Shown: positions 1-10,129 of the stretch, in pieces
Layout: every line of letters starts with the position of its first letter
Position numbering within the stretch: the first letter of the stretch is position 1
Assembly (NCBI GenBank): GCA_036346225.1
Contig: JARFIW010001491.1
Location: forward strand, 1,116,001 to 1,180,000
DNA length: 64,000 nt
Direction of reading: 5' to 3'
Origin: Platerodrilus igneus
Lineage: Eukaryota > Arthropoda > Insecta > Coleoptera > Lycidae
The notes under the pieces: generated by a model
The model's database searches: none
Told to the model about the DNA's origin: nothing
Seen by the model: only the letters and a program-made list of their open reading frames with translations
Program-made: the position numbers and the translations under genes

Positions 1-808
1 CGGAGAATCCTTTTATGTATGGTATTGAGAGCATTTTGTGGTGTGTATCGTTGTTTTTGTTTTCTTTTTCTTTATTTTTAGGGTTTTTATTCATTTCTTT
101 CTCTATTATTCTTTTAGGATATTTGTTTTCTATTAGTGTACATCTGATTAGGTCTTTCTCTTTCTTTAAAATTTCTTCGTTTGATGATATTAATTTTGCT
201 CTATCATACATGGTTTTGATAATTCCTCGTTTGACACAGTGTGGGTGGTTTGAATCGAAGTTTAAGTATCTGTTTGTGTGCGTTGGTTTTCTATATACCG
301 ATGTATTAATTGTTGTATCGTTTTTGCTAACTAGAATATCTAAAAACGGAAGTTTTCCATGTTGTTCTAATTCATATGTGAATTTAATAGTCGGTTCTAT
401 TTCGTTAATTGACTGCACAAAGTTTTTAATTAGTTCTGTATTATGAGGCCAAATAGCATAGACATCATCTACGTATCTCCACCAGATTAGTGGTTTCAAT
501 TCTTGTGTGAATATTACATCTTTTTCGAATTCCTCCATGAATATATTACTAAAGATTGGTGATAGTAGACTTCCCATTGCCATTCCGAAGCTTTGTTTGT
601 AGAATTGATCATTTATTTGAAAATATGTGGTATTGACGCATAAACCAAGTAATTCCATAATCGATGATATGCTTAGTTTTGTTCTTTCTTTAAGATTGCC
701 ATCTTTTTCTAGTTTGTTTTTTATAATATTAAGCGTTTTGTTTATAGGGACATTTGTGAAGAAATTTACTACATCAAAGCTTACCATTGTGTGTGTATTT
801 TCAATTTT

Positions 809-1510
809 CAACGAACTTCGTTCGTTTATGAAATCGATTTGTCGTCCGTCTGTCTGTCCGTCTGTCCATCCGTCTGTCCGTCCGAGGCCTTTCTAATGGT
901 CGGACATCAATGTGTGATACATCAATCGATTCAGCTCGGTGTCCAGAGCTTAAGTTTTGATGTCAGTTAAAATCGGGAAACCGGGGGCGCCGTGCCCCCG
1001 CGATATTCCGTCGGGAAAAAAAAAATTTCAAATAGGTCCAAAATTAATGTGCGATACATATTTGGACTCCCCTAACATAGCTGAGTCAAAATATGGTACC
1101 CCCACAAAATCTGACCACGGATACCCGACCCCCTGGGGAATTAATTTTATCAAAAATTTCAAATAGGTCCAAAATTAATGTGCGATACATATTTGGACTC
1201 CCTAACATAGCTGAGTCGAAATATGGTACCCCCACAAAATCTGACCACGGATACCCGACCCCCGGGGAATTAATTTTATCAAAATTTCAAATAGGTCCAA
1301 AATTAATGTGCGATACATATTTGGACTCCCCTAACATAGCTGAGTCGAAATATGGTACCCCCACAAAATCTGACCACGGATACCCGACCCCCCGGGAATT
1401 AATTTTTATCAAAATTTCAAATAGGTCCAAAATTAATGTGCGATACATAAATTGTTTTAAAGTAAGTCTACATTTGGAAGTTCGTTGCGACAATGCCTTG
1501 CATTTTCAAC
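809..1510. mobile_element. Insert with short inverted ends inside the PLE
   Basis: Comparison with the uninterrupted plus-strand copy (5790-5830) shows about 0.7 kb of extra sequence here. CAACGAACTTC occurs at 809-819 and its reverse complement at 1477-1487, so the insert has 11-bp inverted ends. The word ATTTTCAA occurs on both sides (from 797 and from 1502) and could be a target duplication, but a further 15-20 bp lie outside the right inverted end, so the exact limits are uncertain. The left end carries a CGTC/TGTC microsatellite (843-885) and the core is a ~130-bp tandem array. There is no coding capacity, which suggests a non-autonomous DNA element. I cannot assign a superfamily. Confidence 0.6.
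1026..1450. repeat. Tandem repeat, ~130 bp, 3 full copies plus a partial copy
   Basis: Units begin TTTCAAATAGGTCC at 1026, 1157, 1285 and 1415, giving periods of 131, 128 and 130. Each full unit contains GTGCGATACATATTTGGACT and a CCACAAAATCTGACCACGG block. The units are almost identical and differ mainly in the length of C, G, A and T runs. The array is the core of the insert at 809-1510. The frames open through it are periodic artefacts, not genes. Confidence 0.9.
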
Positions 1511-1950
1511 TTGTTATGTTTGATAATTTTTCTAAAAATGTTGGTTGTTTTAATGAAAGAATCTGTTTTGCCTGCTAATGGATTTATAATTTTAGTAGAA
1601 ATTTTGCTAAATTATGGCATGGTGAATTTATGGAGCTTACGATAGGTCTTAAATGAATGTCTTTTTATGAATTTTGGTAGACCGTAAAAGTGGGGTGGTT
1701 TACTGTAATGTGGGACCAGTTTACTTTTCTTTGTCTTCGAATTCATTTTAAATTTAAATAGGGTTTTGTATATTTTATTTTCAATTGATTTTGTTGGATC
1801 CGTTTCTAAACTGGTGTAATTCTCAGTGTTCAATAGTTTGTTGACTTTTGTGTTGTAATCGTTTTTATTCATTATTACTGTTGCATTGCCTTTGTCAGCA
1901 GGTAGAATTATAATTGAGTTATCGTTTTTTAGATTGCGAATTGCTTTTAT

Positions 1951-2745
1951 TTAGTTACTACTTACATTTGGCTTTATTTTGTGATTCTTTTCTATTTCGA
2001 TTTTGCATCGTACTCTAAATTCGTTTGCTTGATCTTCTTCAAGTTGGTTTGCTGTTTTCTCAATACAGCTGATTATTTCAAAAGTTGGTATTGATTTTGG
2101 CGTTACTGCAAAGTTAAGGCCTTTTGAAAGAATTGATTTTTCTGTGTCGTTAATAGTTCTGTTTGATAAATTTATCACGGTGTTTAGTATGGTGTTGCTG
2201 TTTTCTAACGTTTTAGTTTGTGTGCTATTTTTCTCTATAAATAGGTTATTAAATTTCTTTATATGAATTTCTTTTTGTTTTGAAAATACTGATTCGTAGT
2301 AGGTTTTTGCACTAACGAGAATTTTATCAAAATCATATTTTGTTACCTTTATTCGTATGAAATTTATAATGCCCTCAATATCTTGTTTTAACTTATAAAT
2401 AATGTGTCGGTGGTTTTGTAGTCTTTCGCTCATCATACTGTAGCTTGTTCTTTCGAGAATCCTTGATAGTTTATTGCTTGTCTTTCCAAATTTGATTCTA
2501 AATCCGTTTGGTATTATTTCGTTATTTCTGCATTTTATTAGGAATGTGAGTGAATTTTTGGAATGCGAAAGCTTTAGGTTTAGATTGTCCAACTGTCTAA
2601 AACAAATACAAATTTCAGGCCCATACCTGACTTGTAAATACTCCCTGTATGTTTGTTGTGGTTTGTTTAGTATTCTTCTAAATCTTCTTTGGGGATTAAA
2701 CCACTCATAGTTTTTAAAATTATCTTTATTAACGTTTCGATCCAT
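1951..2745 (-). CDS. Penelope-like element, N-terminal part of polyprotein (minus-strand copy B)
   Basis: A 264-residue reading frame starting MDRNVNKDNF and ending at an in-frame TAA. It is the N-terminal, lysine- and asparagine-rich part of a Penelope-like (PLE) polyprotein. No catalytic motif lies here; in the family the reverse transcriptase core follows, and here it does follow immediately after the stop (an ADKG motif about 15 codons on). The protein at 4565-5359 on the other strand is the same apart from two substitutions (Met to Ile and His to Tyr), and it has the same stop. The ATG lies just inside the end of the terminal (pLTR) region, and the same ATG context recurs at 8000 and 62592. 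The TAA interrupts what should be one long frame, so I treat the copy as defective. Family assignment is firm; whether this part is ever translated alone is unknown. Confidence 0.85.
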   Translation of the reverse strand: MDRNVNKDNFKNYEWFNPQRRFRRILNKPQQTYREYLQVRYGPEICICFRQLDNLNLKLSHSKNSLTFLIKCRNNEIIPNGFRIKFGKTSNKLSRILERTSYSMMSERLQNHRHIIYKLKQDIEGIINFIRIKVTKYDFDKILVSAKTYYESVFSKQKEIHIKKFNNLFIEKNSTQTKTLENSNTILNTVINLSNRTINDTEKSILSKGLNFAVTPKSIPTFEIISCIEKTANQLEEDQANEFRVRCKIEIEKNHKIKPNVSSN

Positions 2746-3670
2746 GACCTAGGATCGTTTTCAAAATAATAAAACTTCAAGTTTGACATTTATGACATAA
2801 ATTGAAGGTGACTTTGATTTATTGATGTTCGAAATATTTGGTTTGAGTACACTAAGTAAAAATTTTTAAAGTTTAAATGAATGATTGCCTTCAATTTGTG
2901 TTACGGCCTGGGACCGGCTTTTTATAGGTAGCCAATACGCTTAACGTGAAATTAGCTGATTAATTTTATTGGTGAATTTTATATAAATTCAATAACTTGG
3001 GAATTGGAAAACATTTTTAACATGTTTCTATTTATACAATTGAGAGGATGGTTATTAAAGAAGTGTGCGATTGTATTATTAAAAGGCTTAAGTAGTCGTT
3101 TTTTTATATTTATTTTGAAGGGGAAAATCATTATGATTTAGGCTACCTCTTTGGTAGATTTTAACATGGTTCTGAGGCGACCTTATGGCGGGTTTACACT
3201 TGTCAGATACCAATACTGTTTAACGGAGATTGTATATGGTTGTGAGGTAACCATATTGCGGGTTTACACTTGTCAGATACCAATGCTGTTTTACAGGGGT
3301 TGTTAATATGCTTCATCATCATCATCATTGGATCTTCATCTCAAAACTGGTTGGACACGTACCTGCACTTATTTATATTCTGAGTTAGCTTACATAGTTC
3401 TCTGAAATTCTCACACAGCATGTATATAGCTCGTTTCCCTTCTATTATTTTCTAATTTTATGTCTTATTTCATCGAGATTCAGTGAAGGGGGTTAAGCAA
3501 CCTGTGGCTACCAAGATCCCCCAACACTTAGATATTTGCCGAAAAAATGGTTTTCTAGTTAATATGTTTATTGTTATATAATTAGTTATTGTATGTATAA
3601 ATAGAGATCATGTATGTAGGCTGTATTTCATGTTAATATCGCAAGGAAAACCCAGGAAAAACTTGCAATG
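2746..3670 (-). repeat. PLE terminal region (pLTR / untranslated) between tandem copies
   Basis: This stretch joins the end of one minus-strand PLE copy (EN stop at 3671) to the start codon of the next (2745), the head-to-tail arrangement typical of PLEs. It matches, in reverse, 7069-7999 after the plus-strand copy. It contains two copies of a TTTACACTTGTCAGATACCAAT motif block (about 3192-3290), an ATC/CAT run near 3311-3327, and the short palindrome ATTTATGTCATAAAT close to the start codon. PLE terminal repeats are known to carry hammerhead ribozymes in some lineages; I saw no convincing core here. Confidence 0.75.
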
Positions 3671-4393
3671 CTACCTAGATATTGTGGGCATTTGATTTTC
3701 ATTTGTTATTTCTTTTGTTATTTTTTTTAGTAATGGAATCCATTGTTTACTGAAAGTTACGGATTCGTTTGCAACGCAGTTATTTTTATGTAAGGTTATA
3801 TAAGCAGCTTCTTTGATTTTGCGTTTTTGGTGGTTTTCTTCTTTGTCGATAATTTTTGCGTCCTCCCATTTCATTTTATGACTGAAGTCCCATGCATGTT
3901 GGCAAATCATGGATTTTTCAAATTTTCTATTTTTATATATGATTTATGTTCTTTTAATCAAACTTCAAATGGTCTGGAACTTTCCCTATATAAAACTTAT
4001 TACATTCGCACGGTATTTTGTAGATACAATTTTTGAACTTTGTATTGCGTTTTGGGTTTTGTTTTTGTTAATTGTGCTCTTAGTGTATTGTTAGTTCTAA
4101 ATACTGTTTTAATTCTAAATTTGTTTCCTATTCTTTGAATTTTTCGGAGAATCCTTTTATGTATGGTATTGAGAGCATTTTGTGGTGTGTATCGTTGTTT
4201 TGTTTTCTTTTCTTTATTTTAGGGTTTTATTCATTTCTTTCTCTATTATTCTTTTAGGATATTTGTTTTCTATTAGTGTACATCTGATTAGGTCTTTCTC
4301 TTTCTTTAAAATTTCTTCGTTTGATGATATTAATTTTGCTCTATGACTGAAGTCCCATGCATGTTGGCAAATCATGGATTTTTCAAATTTTCG
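3671..4393 (-). pseudogene. Penelope-like element, 5'-truncated copy A with rearranged GIY-YIG endonuclease end
   Basis: A minus-strand PLE remnant holding only the C-terminal region: the basic linker (RAKLISSNEEILKKEKDL), then the GIY-YIG endonuclease half with ICQHAWDFSH and the C-terminal NNCVANESVTFSKQW block, stopping at 3671. At its truncated end (4345-4393) a 16-codon piece of the later endonuclease segment (KFEKSMICQHAWDFSH) is joined directly in front of the linker, out of its normal order, so that block appears twice. The join at about 4344/4345 has a few shared bases. This looks like template switching during target-primed synthesis. It abuts the plus-strand copy at 4394. Confidence 0.75.
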
Positions 4394-4564
4394 ATCCCAG
4401 GCCGTAACACAAATTGAAGGCAATCATTCATTTAAACTTTAAAAAATTTTTGCTTAGTGTACTCAAACCAAATATTTCGAACATCAATAAATCAAAGTCA
4501 CCTTCAATTTATGTCATAAATGTCAAACTTGAAGTTTTTATTATTTTGAAAACGATCCTAGGTC
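4394..4564 (+). repeat. PLE 5' terminal region of the plus-strand copy (truncated pLTR)
   Basis: Begins GATCCCAGGCCGTAACAC and runs into the start codon at 4565. The same sequence precedes the start codons at 8000 and 62592 and, reversed, lies at 2746-2912. It includes the palindrome ATTTATGTCATAAAT. The left part of the terminal repeat is missing, so the copy begins abruptly at the junction with copy A on the other strand. Confidence 0.7.
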
Positions 4565-5359
4565 ATGGATCGAAACGTTAATAAAGATAATTTTAAAAAC
4601 TATGAGTGGTTTAATCCCCAAAGAAGATTTAGAAGAATACTAAACAAACCACAACAAACATACAGGGAGTATTTACAAGTCAGGTATGGGCCTGAAATTT
4701 GTATTTGTTTTAGACAGTTGGACAATCTAAACCTAAAGCTTTCGCATTCCAAAAATTCACTCACATTCCTAATAAAATGCAGAAACAACGAAATAATACC
4801 AAACGGATTTAGAATCAAATTTGGAAAGACAAGCAATAAACTATCAAGGATTCTCGAAAGAACAAGCTACAGTATCATGAGCGAAAGACTACAAAACTAC
4901 CGACACATTATTTATAAGTTAAAACAAGATATTGAGGGCATTATAAATTTCATACGAATAAAGGTAACAAAATATGATTTTGATAAAATTCTCGTTAGTG
5001 CAAAAACCTACTACGAATCAGTATTTTCAAAACAAAAAGAAATTCATATAAAGAAATTTAATAACCTATTTATAGAGAAAAATAGCACACAAACTAAAAC
5101 GTTAGAAAACAGCAACACCATACTAAACACCGTGATAAATTTATCAAACAGAACTATTAACGACACAGAAAAATCAATTCTTTCAAAAGGCCTTAACTTT
5201 GCAGTAACGCCAAAATCAATACCAACTTTTGAAATAATTAGCTGTATTGAGAAAACAGCAAACCAACTTGAAGAAGATCAAGCAAACGAATTTAGAGTAC
5301 GATGCAAAATCGAAATAGAAAAGAATCACAAAATAAAGCCAAATGTAAGTAGTAACTAA
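4565..5359 (+). CDS. Penelope-like element, N-terminal part of polyprotein (plus-strand copy C)
   Basis: A 264-residue frame, nearly identical to the minus-strand copy at 1951-2745. The ATG sits 18 bp after a conserved ATCCTAGGTCATGGATCG context. It ends in the same TAA as copy B, after KPNVSSN, and the reverse transcriptase block resumes in the same frame directly after it. In related PLEs this is one continuous protein, so the stop is most simply a nonsense change present in the source copy of both elements. A GTAAGT lies just before the stop, and introns are known in some PLEs, but the next AG is only about 22 bp away, too short for an intron. Confidence 0.85.
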   Translation: MDRNVNKDNFKNYEWFNPQRRFRRILNKPQQTYREYLQVRYGPEICICFRQLDNLNLKLSHSKNSLTFLIKCRNNEIIPNGFRIKFGKTSNKLSRILERTSYSIMSERLQNYRHIIYKLKQDIEGIINFIRIKVTKYDFDKILVSAKTYYESVFSKQKEIHIKKFNNLFIEKNSTQTKTLENSNTILNTVINLSNRTINDTEKSILSKGLNFAVTPKSIPTFEIISCIEKTANQLEEDQANEFRVRCKIEIEKNHKIKPNVSSN

Positions 5360-6500
5360 ATAAAAGCAATTCGCAATCTAAAAACCGATAACTCAATTAT
5401 AATTCTACCTGCTGACAAAGGCAATGCAACAGTAATAATGAATAAAAACGATTACAACACAAAAGTCAACAAACTATTGAACACTGAGAATTACACCAGT
5501 TTAGAAACGGATCCAACAAAATCAATTGAAAATAAAATATACAAAACCCTATTTAAATTTAAAAATGAATTCGAAGACAAAGAAAGAAGTAAACTGGTCC
5601 CACATTACAGTAAACCACCCCACTTTTACGGTCTACCAAAAATTCATAAAAAAGACATTCATTTAAGACCTATCGTAAGCTCCATAAATTCACCATGCCA
5701 TAATTTAGCAAAATTTCTACTAAAAATTATAAATCCATTAGCAGGCAAAACGGATTCTTTCATTAAAAACAACCAACATTTTTTAGAAAAATTATCAAAC
5801 ATAAAAATTGAAAATACACACACAATGGTAAGCTTTGATGTAGTAAATTTCTTCACAAATGTCCCTATAAACAAAACGCTTAATATTATAAAAAACAAAC
5901 TAGAAAAAGATGGCAATCTTAAAGAAAGAACAAAACTAAGCATATCATCGATTATGGAATTACTTGGTTTATGCGTCAATACCACATATTTTCAAATAAA
6001 TGATCAATTCTACAAACAAAGCTTCGGAATGGCAATGGAAGTCCACTATCACCCATCTTTAGTAATATATTCATGGAGGAATTCGAAAAGATGTAATATT
6101 CACACAAGAATTGAAACCACTAATCTGGTGGAGATACGTAGATGATGTCTATGCTATTTGGCCTCATAATACAGAACTAATTAAAACTTTGTGCAGTCAA
6201 TTAACGAAATAGAACCGACTATTAAATTCACATATGAATTAGAACAACATGGAAAACTTCCGTTTTAGATATTCTAGTTAGCAAAAACGATACAACAATT
6301 AATACATCGGTATATAGAAAACCAACGCACACAAACAGATACTTAAACTTCGATTCAAACCACCCACACTGTGTCAAACGAGGAATTATCAAAACCATGT
6401 ATGATAGAGCAAAATTAATATCATCAAACGAAGAAATTTTAAAGAAAGAGAAAGACCTAATCAGATGTACACTAATAGAAAACAAATATCCTAAAAGAAT
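5360..6500 (+). pseudogene. Penelope-like element reverse transcriptase (copy C)
   Basis: Reverse transcriptase core after the shared stop: ADKG block near 5410, FYGLPKIHK near 5624-5650, RPIVSS near 5665, motif A (SFDVVNFFTNVP) near 5830-5866, GMAM near 6026, then YVDD at about 6136-6147 in a different frame. From 5438 to about 6040 the frame is open. It breaks after GMAM, where copy B reads through, because copy C has one G fewer in ATGGGAAG, one C more in TATCACC, and one A fewer in CGAAAAAG. All three are homopolymer or single-base differences. Further shifts follow between YVDD and 6397. RTs of this family are closest to telomerase and are target-primed. Confidence 0.85.
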
Positions 6501-7068
6501 AATAGAGAAAGAAATGAATAAAACCCTAAAAATAAAGAAAAGAAAACAAAAACAACGATACACACCACAAAATGCTCTCAATACCATACATAAAAGGATT
6601 CTCCGAAAAATTCAAAGAATAGGAAACAAATTTAGAATTAAAACAGTATTTAGAACTAACAATACACTAAGAGCACAATTAACAAAAACAAAACCCAAAA
6701 ACGCAATACAAAGTTCAAAAATTGTATCTACAAAATACCGTGCGAATGTAATAAGTTTTATATAGGGAAAGTTCCAGACCATTTGAAGTTTGATTAAAAG
6801 AACATAAATCATATATAAAAATAGAAAATTTGAAAAATCCATGATTTGCCAACATGCATGGGACTTCAGTCATAAAATGAAATGGGAGGACGCAAAAATT
6901 ATCGACAAAGAAGAAAACCACCAAAAACGCAAAATCAAAGAAGCTGCTTATATAACCTTACATAAAAATAACTGCGTTGCAAACAAATCCGTAACTTTCA
7001 GTAAACAATGGATTCCATTACTAAAAGAAATAACAAATCAAAATCAAATGCCCACAATATCTAGGTAG
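6397..7068 (+). pseudogene. Penelope-like element linker and GIY-YIG endonuclease (copy C)
   Basis: The first part (6397-6765) is a basic linker rich in Lys, Arg and Asn. The endonuclease follows in a shifted frame at about 6722: CIYKIPCECNKFYIG supplies the GIY-YIG signature (IYKIPC...FYIG) with the preceding cysteines. Two in-frame stops follow, then the frame from 6841 gives ICQHAWDFSHKMKWEDAKII and ends NQNQMPTISR at 7068. In Penelope elements this domain nicks the target DNA. Relative to copy A the C-terminus is shortened by 4 residues in the KEITN repeat. The domain order RT then GIY-YIG is diagnostic of the EN-containing PLEs. Confidence 0.85.
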
Positions 7069-8068
7069 CATTGCAAGTTTTTCCTAGGTTTTCCTTGCGC
7101 TATTAACATGAAATACAGCCTACATACATGATTTCTATTTATACATACAATAACTAATTATATAACAATAAACATATTAACTAGAAAACCATTTTTTCGG
7201 CAAATATCTAAGTGTTGGGGGATCTTGGTAGCCACAGGTTGCTTAACCCCCTTCACTGAATCTCGATGAAATAAGACATAAAATTAGAAAATAATAGAAG
7301 GGAAACGAGCTATATGCATGCTGTGTGAGAATTTCAGAGAACTATGTAAGCTGACTCAGAATATAAATAAGTGCAGGTACGTGTCCAACCAGTTTTGAGA
7401 TGAAGATCCAATGATGATGATGATGAAGCATATTAACAACCCCTGTAAAACAGCATTGGTATCTGACAAGTGTAAACCCGCAATAGGGTTACCTCACAAC
7501 CATATACAATCTCCGTTAAACAGTATTGGTATCTGACAAGTGTAAACCCGCCATAAGGTCGCCTCAGAACCATGTTAAAATCTACCAAAGAGGTAGCCTA
7601 AATCATAATGATATTCCCCTTCAAAATAAATATAATAAAACGACTACTTAAGCCTTTTAATAATACAATCGCACACTTCTTTAATAACCATCCTCTCAAT
7701 TGTATAAATAGAAACATGTTAAAAAATGTTTTCCAATTCCCAAGTTATTGAATTTATATAAAATTCACCAATAAAAATTAATCAGCTGATTTCACGTTAA
7801 GCGTATTGGCTACCTATAAAAAGTCGGTCCCAGGCCGTAACACAAATTGAAGGCAATCATTCATTTAAACTTTAAAAATTTTTTGCTTAGTGTACTCAAA
7901 CCAAATATTTCGAACATCAATAAATCAAAGTCACCTTCAATTTATGTCATAAATGTCAAACTTGAAGTTTTTATTATTTTGAAAACGATCCTAGGTCATG
8001 GATCGAAACGTTAATAAAGATAATTTTAAAAACTGAGTGGTTTAATCCCCAAAGAAGATTTAGAAGAA
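7069..8068 (+). repeat. PLE 3' terminal region plus start of a further tandem copy, truncated
   Basis: Mirror of 2746-3670. It contains two tandem copies (about 7455-7500 and 7528-7580) of a block holding TATTGGTATCTGACAAGTGT, a GAT-run near 7407-7425, then the region that precedes the PLE start codon. At 8000 the next copy starts with its ATG (MDRNVNKDNF), loses three bases relative to the others near 8033, and stops abruptly at about 8068, where unrelated LTR sequence begins. This shows the plus-strand array was also head-to-tail. Confidence 0.75.
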
Positions 8069-8173
8069 CATTTTGTCAAAATTCCACATTAATTTCTGTA
8101 TCAATTAAAATAAATTTGTTGAGTTTTGGAAGTGTTTTTTAAAAACGCAGCTCCCAAGGCCCGAACCTTAACT
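8069..8173 (+). repeat. 3' end of a Gypsy (errantivirus-type) LTR remnant
   Basis: About 70 bp ending at 8173 match the reverse complement of the left end of the LTRs at 37792 and 53669, including AAGGCCCGAAC and the terminal TTAACT, with scattered differences. The match stops exactly at the LTR terminus; the next bases are piggyBac coding sequence rather than the primer-binding site. The upstream part of the LTR is missing because PLE sequence begins at 8068. It is an older relative of the young element at 37792-54215. Confidence 0.65.
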
Positions 8174-8984
8174 TGCGGGCCAATAGAAAATAGTGACCGC
8201 AACGTAACATTTGATAACTGGTTTACAAGTTGCCCACTTGTAATCAGATTGCTGAAAGAATATAAACTGACATCGATAGCTACTTTACGGAAAAACAAAA
8301 AAGAAATCCCTGTGCAATTTCTACAAACAAAAAATCGAGCTGAAAACAGCGCCATGATTGCATTTCAATAAGATGCGACTCTGGTATCATGTGTACCTAA
8401 GAAAGGCAAAAATGTGTTATTATTATCAACAATGCATCACTCTGATACAATTGATGATTCTACAGGAGCCAAACGTAAACCAGAGATTTTTACGTTTTAC
8501 AACTTTACGAAAGGCAGAGACGATGTAGTTGATGAACTTTCTAGCAACGATGTGTCACGCAAACACGCAATAGTCGTAGATGTCTACTGACTGTGTTTTT
8601 CTCACTTTTGAATACAGCGTCTGTAAATTCTTTTGTTGTTTTTAATTCAAATAGCAATTCAAAGAGCACACTAAAACGTCGAGAATTTATAAAAAAACTT
8701 GCATGGGGCTTAATATTTCCACATTTAAAAAATCGACAAGTTAATTCTAGACTTTCTGTAGGAATAAAAAGAAAAATTTCTGAATTAACTGGCATATCTT
8801 CAGACTTTATACCAGAAGAAAATACTGACAACCGGGAAAGAAGCAAAATAAGTCTGGACGATTCTCAATTTGTGAACGGAATAAAGACCGAAAATCTTTC
8901 TATCATTGTGTGGAATGCTATAAATGTATATGTTTACAACATTCTGTTAATATTTATGATACATGTTTTTCACAAAAGGCTTAA
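8174..8984 (+). pseudogene. piggyBac transposase, 3' half, degenerate
   Basis: The frame from 8174 to about 8590 reads DRNVTFDNWFTSCPLVIRLL, then a TLRKNKKEIP block, a PKKGKNVLLLSTMH block, KRKPEIFTFYN and FTKGRDDVVDEL. These are the second catalytic Asp region (DNWFTS) and the third Asp region (VVDEL) of the piggyBac DDD transposases. One in-frame stop lies near 8369. The frame then shifts to 8593-8850 (FFSLLNTASVNSFVVFN, then a VGIKRKISELTG segment) and shifts again to a cysteine-rich tail (YHCVECYKCICLQH) with a stop at 8982-8984, matching the C-terminal zinc-binding domain. The N-terminal half with the first Asp is missing, as are both terminal repeats. Not functional. Confidence 0.85.
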
Positions 8985-10129
8985 TAAAGTAAGATTGTAA
9001 ATAAGTTTTATTTAATTAGTGTATTTGCATGTATACCCCACTGTACCAATAATGTGACTTAAGTATACCGTACTGATGCTGGGTTAACTTTAGAATATCT
9101 CAGTGTATTAGAATGTAACAATTAACTTTAAACCTTGAAAAAAAAGTTGTGATTTGCTGGTATAAAAATTTAGATCAATGTGGTGTTTAGAAGGATGAAA
9201 AGGAGGTGGTGGTAATTTCCTAGAGTCACTTTCTGCTTCTGCTATTATCAATAATAAAATCTAAATAATTATCAGCACAATAGAAAACCACATCAAAAAT
9301 GAATGTTTTAACAATGGCATTGATATACAATAAAGTTAAGTAATGTTATTGTGCCGATTTACAATAGCATCAGAGACCAATCAGAGAATGCGATTATTGC
9401 AGATTTCGTTCAAAATAATCCTGTTTCGTTTTATAATAGTAAATAAAATGACAACTTATTGATGCATGTACATAAAAAAATATTTGTATTTGACTTTTAC
9501 GTAAACCAAATTTAAATATGGTTCCAGGAACTTGACCTTTTCTATAACGAATTTATGTCTTACATAATGATATTTAATGAATTTTAAGCAGAACATTTTT
9601 GCATTAGTTCTCTTGTTGCATTTATTACTAAAGGCTTTCTAAAATAGCTGAAAGCGAACTGTATAACAAAATTTAGTTGACTGCATTTTTATGCTGTGAA
9701 ATATTCTGTAGTTCTAATTTTGGTAGTGTTAAGAAACGTCATTTTTATAGATTTGGTATTAGAAACTAATTTATAAAATTTCGGTACAGGAAACGGTATA
9801 TTACTAAAAGATTACAGAAGGTAAACTGGTTTATACATATGAGAAAACAACATTGTTAAACAAAATTAAAATGTTAACGTATTCTAAAAAAGCATACCAA
9901 ACATGCCGTTAAAATAAAGAATCAGGTACTGAAATGTTACAATAATCGGTTATGAAAGTGATAACGTGTTGAATAAGGCGCTTAAACCTTTTTGTAAAAT
10001 ATTCCTTTGATTACACATTTTTTATCGCATACTTGAAGTACGTTTAACAATGATTTCACTACCAGAATGAACACCAATTTTACTTCACTGTAATGTAAGA
10101 ATAACTGGATAAAGCATATGTTTAGGGCC
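8985..10129. other. AT-rich noncoding stretch
   Basis: I see no coding frame, RNA gene or recognisable repeat end here. Frames are short and broken on both strands. Confidence 0.6.

Larger units (their letters stand above)
1..1950 (-). pseudogene. Penelope-like element reverse transcriptase (copy B, interrupted, runs off window)
   Basis: Continuation of the PLE polyprotein on the minus strand. Visible motifs in order are the ADKG block near 1900, FYGLPK near 1690, a RPIVSS block near 1640, motif A (SFDVVNFFTNVP) near 755-795, the GMAMGSLLSPIFSN block near 545-590 and the catalytic YVDD box at about 458-478. The reading is broken by a roughly 0.7-kb insert at about 809-1510, just upstream of motif A, and by small indels; the end nearest the window start has one extra base in several T runs. 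From GMAMG to past YVDD this copy reads through cleanly, unlike the plus-strand copy. The GIY-YIG endonuclease half would lie to the left of the window. Confidence 0.85.

Noticed and set aside
1093..1578. 161-codon plus-strand frame with internal peptide repeats
   Set aside because: It is a product of the ~130-bp tandem array being near a multiple of three in places; the frame crosses insert and PLE borders and matches no protein.
5345..5366. GTAAGT...AG around the shared PLE stop as an intron
   Set aside because: The possible intron would be about 22 bp, below any known spliceosomal minimum; a nonsense change is simpler.
7069..8000. Hammerhead ribozyme in the PLE terminal region
   Set aside because: Expected in some PLEs, but I found no CTGATGA core with a matching GAAA and stems; a covariance search would be needed to decide.
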